From positions 37,907-101,906 of the forward strand of contig NZ_ADFP01000135.1 in assembly GCF_000177335.1 (NCBI RefSeq): a DNA stretch of 64,000 nt. The letters run 5' to 3'. Shown one piece after another: positions 24,345 through 31,776 of the stretch (its first letter is position 1; every line of letters starts with the position of its first letter). Under the pieces are notes generated by a model, which saw only the letters and a list, made by a program, of their open reading frames with translations, did not search any database and was not told the DNA's origin. Made by a program: the position numbers and the translations under genes. This DNA comes from Pyramidobacter piscolens W5455. Lineage in GTDB: Bacteria; Synergistota; Synergistia; Synergistales; Dethiosulfovibrionaceae.

Positions 24345-26705
24345 CTATCGCTTATCGTCTTTTCTGAAACGGGAGAAACTGGCGAATTTCCGCGGACGCG
24401 GTTTGGAAACGGGCGGTTCGCTGCGGGGCGGCCTGTTTTCATGAGAGAACTCCCTTTCCCGGGAACGGTCTGCGTCGAACCGCCGTTTGCCGGGGAAAGG
24501 CCGTTCCTGAAGAGGGCGTCCGGCATGAAAGTCTCGGTCGTCATGGCTGCGGCGAGTGTCGTAGGGGCGCTCCGAACGGCCGGCGTACGAATTTCGTTCA
24601 TTGTCGAAGCCGCGCTCGTAGAACCCACGGAGTTCCCTGTCGTCAGATGCATAGGGACGTCTGGGCGCGTCGGAGAAACGGGGGCGCCGCTCCTGATCGT
24701 GCGGACGCCAGTCCCGTGGAGGCGAATCGGAGCGCCTCTGATATTCGGAACCTTCGCTGCGGAAATTTTCCCTGGACGGACGCGGATCGCGCGGCCGTTC
24801 GAAGTCGCGGCGTTCGTCGCGCGCCCTGGAACCGGGGCGGTCGAAGGGGCGCCGTTCCGAACGGCGGAACCTTCCTTCGGACGCCGCCTCGCGGAAGCGG
24901 GACGGTTCCGAAAAATCCTCGCGGCCGCCCCTGCCGTAGGGCTGTTGGCGGTATTCCCGGGACGGGGCGTCGGTGCGGCGGGATGCGCGCCGATCGTCGC
25001 GATCGTCTCCGAACGGCCGCCGTCCTCTTTCGAACGGCCGGTCTTCGTCCCGGCGGAAAAAGCGGCGGTCTTCCGGGAAACGCGGCCGTTCGTCGGAATC
25101 CCGGCGCTCCCCAAAATCGCTCTCTTCCCGGGACGTCTTTTGGGGGCGGTCCGAACGGTCTGTGCGTTGGAAAGGACGCCTCTCGCGATGGCGGTCTTCG
25201 GGAGACGGGCGGCGGTCTTTTCCGAAACCGGGGCGGTCGCCGCCGCCAGTTCCTTCTTCTGGCTGCCGGGGCGTCTGCCTGCGCGGATCTCTCCAGCCGC
25301 AGAATTCTTTGTCGTCGGTGGGGCCGGTTTTGATAGTCATATCCTCGTTTTTTTCCTCCTTGAATTTCTGACGCTCCGCTTTGGAGATCTCATATCTGTG
25401 GCTGCGCGCCGCTTCCATCTGCCTGACGATGTCCTCGTCCGTGGGCTTTTTGAACCCCAGAGCTTCGGCGGCCGCGCTCCCGGCGGTGAAGCCTGTGCTC
25501 CAGCATTCTTGAAGATTGTAGCCGCCGGTCGGTCCGTCGACGTCGATCATTTCGCCGGCGAAGTAGAGGTTGGGGACGATTTTCGAGGCCATGGTCTCCG
25601 GCTCGATCCCGTCGGTGCTCACGCCGCCGCTGGTGACGATGGCGTGCCGGAACCCCAGAAGTTCCGTGGGCGTGACGACGAAATCCTTGATCATGTTCCG
25701 GAGCGCGAGGCGCTCTTCGGCCGTGGTCTCGCCGCAGGGTTTCCCCATGTCGAGCTTGGCCATCTTGAGCGCTTCGGGGATGATCTGGGCGGGTAGCATT
25801 TTTCTCAGCGCAAAGCGCAGCGCGTCGCCGCCGAATTCCCGGAAGTCGCGCTCGATGCGGGCGTCGAGGCGTTCCGGCTCGAGCGCCGGCTTGAGGTCGA
25901 TATGAACAGTCGTGCGCCCGGTCTTGCGCAGACAGTTTCCCACGCTGGCGGCCAGGTCCATGACGATGGCGCCGGAAATGCCGAACGGCGTGAAATCCAT
26001 TTCGCCGAAGCGCTCGTCCACGGTTTCGCCGTTTTGGCGGACCGTGACGCGCACGTTTTTGAGCTTCAGACCGGACAGCTGATCGTCGAAGCGCTCCGCG
26101 ATCTTGATCGGGCACAGCGCCGGCGTCGTCTCGACGATCTCGTGGCCGGCCTTGCGGGCCCAGCGGTAACCGTCGCCGGTGGAACCCGTGTGGGGAAAAG
26201 AAAGCCCTCCCGTCGCGAGGATGAAGGCGCGTCCTTCGATTTCCTCGCGTCCCGTGGTGACGCGGCGGACTTTGCCGCCGAGGATGTCGAGAGAGCGAAC
26301 CTCGATGCCGCGCAGCACCTGGACGCCGCCGTCTTTCAGCGCCGTCCACAGCGCGTTGACGACCGACGAGGCGTCCTGTCCCTCGCGGGGGTAAAGGCGA
26401 TGTCCGCGTTCGTGCGCCGACACCACGCCGCGGCGCAGAAAAAACGCGGCGGTTTCTTTGGCGCCGAACGTGCGGAGCGCCGGCAACAAAAATTCCCCGC
26501 CGCGGCGATAACCTTTCGACAAAAGTTCCGGATCCTCCTGATCGTGGGCAAAGTTGCAGCGCCCCCGGCCGGTGATCATCAATTTGCGCCCCAGCTCGCG
26601 GTTCTTTTCGAGCAGAACCGTGCGGGCGCCGTATTGGGCCGCGCGGGCCGCCGCCATCATTCCGGCCGGGCCGCCGCCAATGACAACAACGTCAAATGTA
26701 CTCAT
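24345..26705 (-). CDS. HI0933/YhiN-family flavoprotein with a long Arg-rich C-terminal tail
   Basis: The 786-residue protein has two unlike parts. Residues 1 to about 415 match the HI0933-type NAD(P)/FAD-dependent oxidoreductases: a dinucleotide fold (VVIGGGPAGMMAA), GRGRCNFAHD, ILATGGLSFPHTGSTG, and a C-terminal FAGEMIDVDGPTGGYNLQ. After a linker the last 331 residues are low-complexity, about one quarter Arg, mixed with Asp, Glu, Pro, Ser and Phe, with repeated RRPF/DRPF words, and are predicted to be disordered. I chose the ATG at 26705, behind GAAGGAG; the frame stays open further upstream without SD. The tail is in frame with no stop, but an internal SD and ATG at its border could give a separate product. 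Confidence 0.85.
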   Translation of the reverse strand: MSTFDVVVIGGGPAGMMAAARAAQYGARTVLLEKNRELGRKLMITGRGRCNFAHDQEDPELLSKGYRRGGEFLLPALRTFGAKETAAFFLRRGVVSAHERGHRLYPREGQDASSVVNALWTALKDGGVQVLRGIEVRSLDILGGKVRRVTTGREEIEGRAFILATGGLSFPHTGSTGDGYRWARKAGHEIVETTPALCPIKIAERFDDQLSGLKLKNVRVTVRQNGETVDERFGEMDFTPFGISGAIVMDLAASVGNCLRKTGRTTVHIDLKPALEPERLDARIERDFREFGGDALRFALRKMLPAQIIPEALKMAKLDMGKPCGETTAEERLALRNMIKDFVVTPTELLGFRHAIVTSGGVSTDGIEPETMASKIVPNLYFAGEMIDVDGPTGGYNLQECWSTGFTAGSAAAEALGFKKPTDEDIVRQMEAARSHRYEISKAERQKFKEEKNEDMTIKTGPTDDKEFCGWRDPRRQTPRQPEEGTGGGDRPGFGKDRRPSPEDRHRERRPFQRTDRSDRPQKTSREESDFGERRDSDERPRFPEDRRFFRRDEDRPFERGRRPFGDDRDDRRASRRTDAPSREYRQQPYGRGGREDFSEPSRFREAASEGRFRRSERRPFDRPGSRARDERRDFERPRDPRPSRENFRSEGSEYQRRSDSPPRDWRPHDQERRPRFSDAPRRPYASDDRELRGFYERGFDNERNSYAGRSERPYDTRRSHDDRDFHAGRPLQERPFPGKRRFDADRSREREFSHENRPPRSEPPVSKPRPRKFASFSRFRKDDKR

Positions 26706-26782
26706 CGACAAATCTCCTTCGGCTTTTTGCGCCAAACGCATGAATGTCTTATACTATCACGACAATCCTCTTTTGTGTGCGG

Positions 26783-26788
26783 TATAAT
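26783..26788 (+). promoter_or_regulatory. Probable -10 box for the nicotinamidase gene
   Basis: Exact TATAAT; a poor -35 (ACGACA) sits 18 bp upstream. The divergent flavoprotein gene must have its own promoter in the same 160-bp gap. Confidence 0.45.
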
Positions 26789-26868
26789 ATGAACGATTCA
26801 ATCCAATTCTGCGAAGCCGCTTTTTCGGACGAAGACTTTTCGAGAGGCATTTTATGGAGGTGCTCTGC

Positions 26869-27438
26869 ATGAAAAAAACGGCGCTTTTTATTATCGACGT
26901 TCAAAATGACTTCTGTGAAAACGGCGCTTTGGCGGTTCCGGACGGCAATGCCGTCGTCCCGGTCTGCAATCGGCTGATTCAGATGGCCGCCGAACGCGGC
27001 TGCCCGGTGTTGGCCAGCCGCGACTGGCATCCGGCCAATCATTGCAGCTTCAAAGACTTCGGCGGTTCCTGGCCGATGCACTGCGTGGCCGGTCAGGAGG
27101 GGGCGGAGTTTCCTCCCGAGCTGCAGCTGCCGGTGGACGTGATGGTTTTCAACAAGGGGACGGACGCGAACGCCGAAGCCTATTCGGCTTTTGACGGCAC
27201 ACAGGCCGCCGGCGTGCTTCATGACGCGGGCATCGAACGTTTGATCATCTGCGGGCTGGCGACGGACTATTGCGTCAAAGCGAGCGTCCTCGACGCGCGG
27301 CAGGCGGGATTCGACGTGCTGGTGGTCAGCGACGGCTGCCGCGCCGTCAACGTGAATCCGGACGACGGCGAAAAGGCTTTCGCCGAGATGGAAGCCGCCG
27401 GAGCGGCGGTCCTGCCTCTTGCCAAGGTCGAATTCTGA
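26869..27438 (+). CDS. pncA: Nicotinamidase
   Basis: The 189-residue isochorismatase-fold enzyme converts nicotinamide to nicotinate. The triad is D10 (IDVQNDF), K96 (FNKGTDANAEAYSAF) and C135 (CGLATDYCVKA). Metal ligands are D52 and H54 (RDWHPANH) and H71. GGAGGTG lies 7 nt before the ATG at 26869; an upstream ATG five codons earlier is unlikely because it would use the SD as coding sequence. Together with nicotinate phosphoribosyltransferase (11511-12548) it completes salvage of nicotinamide to NaMN. Confidence 0.93.
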   Translation: MKKTALFIIDVQNDFCENGALAVPDGNAVVPVCNRLIQMAAERGCPVLASRDWHPANHCSFKDFGGSWPMHCVAGQEGAEFPPELQLPVDVMVFNKGTDANAEAYSAFDGTQAAGVLHDAGIERLIICGLATDYCVKASVLDARQAGFDVLVVSDGCRAVNVNPDDGEKAFAEMEAAGAAVLPLAKVEF

Positions 27439-27475
27439 TGTTCCCGGGGTGAGCAAGCGCCTGAGGAAGTGTGAA

Positions 27476-29050
27476 ATGTTCAAAAAACTTCTCGCTCTCG
27501 CGGTGTCGGCCGCCGTTTTTTTGGGCATGCGCGAGCGGCTTCCGGCGGCCGTTCAGAAATACGAAAAAGATGCGATCGCATACGACGAAACGGTGCTCTT
27601 TCGGGACGCCGAAACTCGCCGGCGCTTCCTCGATGAAATCGAATCGTCGTTTCTTAAAGATTACGACGCGCTCTGGCAGCGCGAGGGGATGAGCGCCAAG
27701 CTGACGGCGGCGGCGGACCGGGTATTTGCTGACAACTTGTCGGGCGGCCGGCTGACGGGGGCCCTTCGGGTCGCCATGGATCTGGACGGCGTTGTCCAGC
27801 GGATCCAGGACAAAATCCCCGAGGCGTTCCGCGGCGATTACGACCGTTTCCTTGCGATCATGGAGGACTCTTTCACCGATGCATATCTGGACCGCCTTTC
27901 GGCGTACGACCGGGCGCTGCTGGCCTCGCGGGTGGGGGCTCTCGTCAACGCCCCGTCGGTGCGGATCTTTTTCGAGGCGCAGGTGCGCCACGCCGCCGCC
28001 CAGGGCAGCGCCGTCCTCGGCGAGTCTCTGACGAAGGAGATCCGGGGGCGCCCCGAACTCTCTTTGGCCGGTTCCACCGCTTTTCTGGGCCTGATGCTGG
28101 GGCGCAAGCTCTTGCGCCGCACGCTGGGGAGAAAAGCTCTGTCCGTTTTCGGCAAGGGGCTGGGCAGAAAAGTTCTCATGGCCGCCGCCGGGGTCGGCGC
28201 GCTGGTCACGTTGGGCTGGGCTCTTTATGACATCGGTTCCTTTTCCGTGGAAGTCTGGGGATCGCCGGCACAACTCCGCGAGGCTCTGCTCGTTCGCTAC
28301 GACGATTATTATCGGATGGAAGCTCCGCAAATTTACTGGCAGACGCTGAGAAAGGGAGTCCGCTCCGAGCTCGACGAGATCCAGAGACGCATGGCCCGCC
28401 GCGACGAAGACACGAAGGCCATTCTTGCTTCCGCGACGTTCCGCCGCATGACCGAGCGCATGTCCGAAGTCGAGCAGAAGAATTTTATCGACCGCCTGAT
28501 CAGCGTCAGGCCGCTTGACGATTCCCTGAGTTACAGTTCGATCGTGGAGAATTTCGGCCGAATTCTCGTCGAGAGCGAAGCGGAGGACATCGCCGCTTTC
28601 AGGGAGATTTTGGCGCAGGGTGACCCGCTGCTGGCCCGTCAGTGGTTCGGCGTCGCGGGAAGGGAATATTTTTCTCTTTTCCGAAACCTGCCCCGGCTCG
28701 TCTGGGACAAATACCTCCCCAATGCGGCTTCACTGCAAACGCTCAGATGGCTCGCGCTTCGTCCAAGAGCGGTGCGGGAAGTTGCGGCGCAGCTTCCCGC
28801 CGACAGCGTGCAGTGGGTCATGAACGAAGCGCCGCAAGCGCAGGCGGAGCGCTTTTTCGCGGACGGTAAGACGCCCGACGAGATCGGCCGGGAGATCGAG
28901 CGAATGAAATCTCTGCCCAAGGCGGCGCGCATTCCATGGCAGAGCGGCTGGGCCTATCTGTTTCACAGGGCGGGAAACTACGCGCTCTCCGCGGGGATCG
29001 CTCTGGCGCTGCTGGTCGTTGTCCGGCTCTGCCGAAAATATCTGTGCTGA
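27476..29050 (+). CDS. Unknown membrane protein, 524 residues
   Basis: I do not recognise this protein. It has an N-terminal signal or anchor (residues about 4-18), a hydrophobic pair in the middle (about 205-260, around FLGLMLGRKLL and AAAGVGALVTLGWALYDIG) and a C-terminal membrane helix ending LCRKYLC. The remainder is helical and charged, probably on the periplasmic side. The ATG at 27476 follows GAGGAAG; it lies 37 nt after pncA and 35 nt before a YbjQ-type gene, so the three may be one operon. Base composition is like the neighbours. Confidence 0.65.
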   Translation: MFKKLLALAVSAAVFLGMRERLPAAVQKYEKDAIAYDETVLFRDAETRRRFLDEIESSFLKDYDALWQREGMSAKLTAAADRVFADNLSGGRLTGALRVAMDLDGVVQRIQDKIPEAFRGDYDRFLAIMEDSFTDAYLDRLSAYDRALLASRVGALVNAPSVRIFFEAQVRHAAAQGSAVLGESLTKEIRGRPELSLAGSTAFLGLMLGRKLLRRTLGRKALSVFGKGLGRKVLMAAAGVGALVTLGWALYDIGSFSVEVWGSPAQLREALLVRYDDYYRMEAPQIYWQTLRKGVRSELDEIQRRMARRDEDTKAILASATFRRMTERMSEVEQKNFIDRLISVRPLDDSLSYSSIVENFGRILVESEAEDIAAFREILAQGDPLLARQWFGVAGREYFSLFRNLPRLVWDKYLPNAASLQTLRWLALRPRAVREVAAQLPADSVQWVMNEAPQAQAERFFADGKTPDEIGREIERMKSLPKAARIPWQSGWAYLFHRAGNYALSAGIALALLVVVRLCRKYLC

Positions 29051-29085
29051 TGCCGCGGCAGTTTATGGGGGAGAGATGACGGACG

Positions 29086-29418
29086 ATGGATAAAAAAGAG
29101 ATCGCCCTTTCCACAGGGACTGTCCCGCCGGCGCGCATCGCAGAACTCGGGCTTGTGACCGGCAGCTGCGTGATCAGCACCTCGATCCTGGGCGACGCGT
29201 TGGCTACTCTCAGGAATATGTCGGTGGGCGGCGAGCTGAAACAATACACCGAGCTGCTGCGGATGAGTACCGAAAAAGCCATCGAGCGGCTCGGCGAAAA
29301 AGCTTGCGAGAAGGGGGCCGACGGGGTCTACGCGATCCAGTTCATGGCGCCGCAGGTCGCCGGCGGCGCCGCCGAAGTCGTTGCGGTCGGCACAGCTTAT
29401 AAATTCAACGACACATAG
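29086..29418 (+). CDS. YbjQ-family (UPF0145, heavy-metal-binding-like) protein
   Basis: The 110-residue cytoplasmic protein has the YbjQ layout: GLVTGSCVISTSILGDALAT near the N-terminus, a helix with regularly spaced charged residues, then ACEKGADGVYAIQF and a closing beta strand. The family forms pentamers and is often labelled heavy-metal binding on weak evidence; the cellular role is unknown. It ends a short plus-strand run with a strong terminator. Confidence 0.75.
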   Translation: MDKKEIALSTGTVPPARIAELGLVTGSCVISTSILGDALATLRNMSVGGELKQYTELLRMSTEKAIERLGEKACEKGADGVYAIQFMAPQVAGGAAEVVAVGTAYKFNDT

Positions 29419-29428
29419 CAGCACATAG

Positions 29429-29475
29429 CACAGAGGCCGTCTCGCCAGTTCGGGGAGACGGCCTCTGTGTCGTTG
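29429..29475. terminator. Terminator between the YbjQ-type gene and tex
   Basis: A perfect 15-bp stem (29429-29443 with 29455-29469) between convergent genes. T-runs are modest on either side. Confidence 0.8.
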
Positions 29476-29478
29476 GAT

Positions 29479-31638
29479 TTATTTGACCGCGCTCTTTTCG
29501 CGGGCGGCTCTTTTGCCGAGTTCCATGCGCAGGGAAATCCTGCGCCGCTTGACGTCCACGTCGATGACGTAGACCTCCACCGCCATGCCGGGATGAAGCA
29601 CGGTGGAAATGTCCTTCACGTAGCGCCCCATCTGGCTGACGTGGACGAGCCCGTCCTGATGCACGCCGATGTTGACGAACGCGCCGAAAGCCGTGACGTT
29701 GGAGACGATGCCCGGCAGTTTCATGCCCGGTTCGAGGTCAGTCAGTTCGCGCACGTTGGGGTCGAAGGAAAAGATTTCCAACGCGCTGCGGGGGTCGCGC
29801 CCGGGCTTTTCCAGTTCGGAGAGAATGTCCTCGAGCGTCGGCAGGCCGACCTCGTCGGTGACGTAGCGATTCAAGTCGATCTTGCCGCGCAGGTCTTTGG
29901 CGGCGATCAGCTCGGCGACGGAGCAGTTCTGATCCGCGGCGATGGCGTCGACGATGCCGTAATTCTCGGGATGGACGGCGCTGGCGTCGAGTGGATTCTC
30001 GGCGTCGCGGATGCGCAAAAAGCCGGCGGCCTGCTGGTAGGCTTTGGGGCCCAGACGGGGAACTTTCAGCACGTCCTGACGCCGCTTGAAAGCTCCCTCG
30101 TTTTCGCGGAATTTCACGACGTTCTCTGCCAGCAACGGCGTCAGGCCGGAAACGTAGGACAGCAGTTTGGCGCTGGCGGTGTTCAGATCGACGCCGACGG
30201 CGTTGACGCACGAGACGACGGTGTCGTCCAGGGCGTTTTTGAGTTGCTTTTGATCGACGTCGTGTTGATACTGCCCGACGCCGATCGACTTGGGATCGAT
30301 CTTCACGAGCTCCGCCAGCGGGTCCATGAGACGCCGCCCGATCGAAACGGCGCCGCGGACCGTCACGTCCTGATCGGGGAATTCCTTGCGGGCCAGTTCC
30401 GAAGCCGAATAGACGGAAGCGCCGCTTTCGCTGACGACGATAATGGGGATGTCCAGATCAAGGCCGCGCAGGAACTCTTCCGTTTCCCGGCTGGCCGTGC
30501 CGTTGCCGACGGCGACCGCATCGGGCTTGAAGTGCGCGGCCAGCGCGCGGATGGTTTCGCCGGCCTGGGCGTACTGGGCGTCGGAGCGCTGGATGAAAAT
30601 GACCGTGTGGTGCAGCAGATCGCCTTTCGAATCGAGGCAGACGACTTTGCACCCGGTCCTGATCCCCGGATCGATGGCCATGATGGGGCGGGCGCCGAAA
30701 GGCGAAGCCATCAGCAACTCGCGGAGATTGCGGGCGAAAATGGCGATGGCGTCGGCGTCGGCGCGCTTTTTCAGAGTGCTGCGGGCTTCCGTTTCCATGG
30801 AAGGCGCCAGCAGGCGGCGATAGCCGTCGGTGACGGCCGCTTCGACTTGCTTGGAATCTTCGCCGCTTCCCGTGACGTAACGCGCGTAAAGCTTTTCCAG
30901 CGCCAGTTTTTCTTCGGGGCGGACCGAGAAGGAGAGATAGCCCTCCTTTTCCCCGCGCATCACCGCCAGCAGACGATGGGAAGGGACGCGCAGGAGCGGC
31001 TCTTTCCAGTCGAAATAATCGGCGTACGTCGCCGCTTCCGGTTCCTCTTTCTTTTTTTCGACGACCGAGGAAACGCAGACGCCGAAGCGGACAAAAATCA
31101 CGCGCATGTCCTGGCGGACTGCCGGATTTTCGCTGACGTTCTCGGCGATGATGTCGCGCGCGCCGGCCAGCGCGGCTTCGGCGTCGGCGACGCCTTTTTC
31201 CTCGTTCACATAGTCTGCGGCCAGTTCCTGCGGGGCGCGCCCCTTTTGTTCCAGCAGGGCGTCAGCCAGCGGCTGGAGTCCCGCTTCACGGGCGATCAGG
31301 GCGCGCGTCCGGCGCTTGGGACGGAAGGGGAGATAGGCGTCTTCCAGAGCGGTCATCGTCGCAGCGGCGTCGATCGTCTTTTTCAGCTCTTCCGTAAGGA
31401 TGCCGCGCTCGCTCAGCGATCCCAGAATCGCCTCGCGCCGCTTTTCGAGTTCTTCGATTCGGGCCAGCCCGTCGCGGATCGCGGTGATCGCGACTTCATC
31501 GAGGGAACCGGTTTTTTCTTTGCGATAGCGGGCGATGAAAGGGACTGTGCATCCTTCCGCAAGAAGTTCGGCGACGGCGCAGACGCCGCCGACGGGAAGT
31601 TTCAATTCCTGGGCGATACGCCCTGTATAATCGGCCAT
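29479..31638 (-). CDS. tex: RNA-binding transcription accessory protein Tex
   Basis: The 719-residue protein has the Tex order: an N-terminal helical region with VPFIARYRKEKTG, a YqgF/RuvC-like fold (IMAIDPGIRTGCKVV), helix-hairpin-helix repeats (SCVNAVGVDLNTAS and VPRLGPKAYQQAAGFLR), and a C-terminal S1 RNA-binding domain (about residues 635-705). It is related to eukaryotic Spt6 and affects transcription and RNA handling. AAAGGAG lies 10 nt before the ATG at 31638; the frame extends further upstream but without an SD and through the TRAP terminator. Confidence 0.95.
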   Translation of the reverse strand: MADYTGRIAQELKLPVGGVCAVAELLAEGCTVPFIARYRKEKTGSLDEVAITAIRDGLARIEELEKRREAILGSLSERGILTEELKKTIDAAATMTALEDAYLPFRPKRRTRALIAREAGLQPLADALLEQKGRAPQELAADYVNEEKGVADAEAALAGARDIIAENVSENPAVRQDMRVIFVRFGVCVSSVVEKKKEEPEAATYADYFDWKEPLLRVPSHRLLAVMRGEKEGYLSFSVRPEEKLALEKLYARYVTGSGEDSKQVEAAVTDGYRRLLAPSMETEARSTLKKRADADAIAIFARNLRELLMASPFGARPIMAIDPGIRTGCKVVCLDSKGDLLHHTVIFIQRSDAQYAQAGETIRALAAHFKPDAVAVGNGTASRETEEFLRGLDLDIPIIVVSESGASVYSASELARKEFPDQDVTVRGAVSIGRRLMDPLAELVKIDPKSIGVGQYQHDVDQKQLKNALDDTVVSCVNAVGVDLNTASAKLLSYVSGLTPLLAENVVKFRENEGAFKRRQDVLKVPRLGPKAYQQAAGFLRIRDAENPLDASAVHPENYGIVDAIAADQNCSVAELIAAKDLRGKIDLNRYVTDEVGLPTLEDILSELEKPGRDPRSALEIFSFDPNVRELTDLEPGMKLPGIVSNVTAFGAFVNIGVHQDGLVHVSQMGRYVKDISTVLHPGMAVEVYVIDVDVKRRRISLRMELGKRAAREKSAVK

Positions 31639-31731
31639 AAATGGAGAACTCCTTTCAATGTGCTGTGCAAGACTGCCGAGACTCCCGCATATCTTACCTA
31701 AAGCCGGCTTCAATGTCCATGCCCCGAGAAC

Positions 31732-31760
31732 GAAAAATAAGCCCCGCATAAAACGGGGCT
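31732..31760 (-). terminator. Terminator of the TRAP transporter operon
   Basis: On the minus strand, a 7-bp GC-rich stem (31740-31746 with 31754-31760) runs into a T-rich tail. Confidence 0.8.
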
Positions 31761-31776
31761 TGCAACCGACACTTTG

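Noticed and set aside
24321..25796. 491-codon plus-strand frame opposite the Arg-rich tail
   Set aside because: The minus frame is continuous with a conserved flavoprotein, has an SD and leads into the next operon gene. The plus frame lacks an SD and a recognisable domain.
29467..31701. 744-codon open frame on the plus strand opposite tex
   Set aside because: Antisense shadow of tex; no SD and low-complexity composition.
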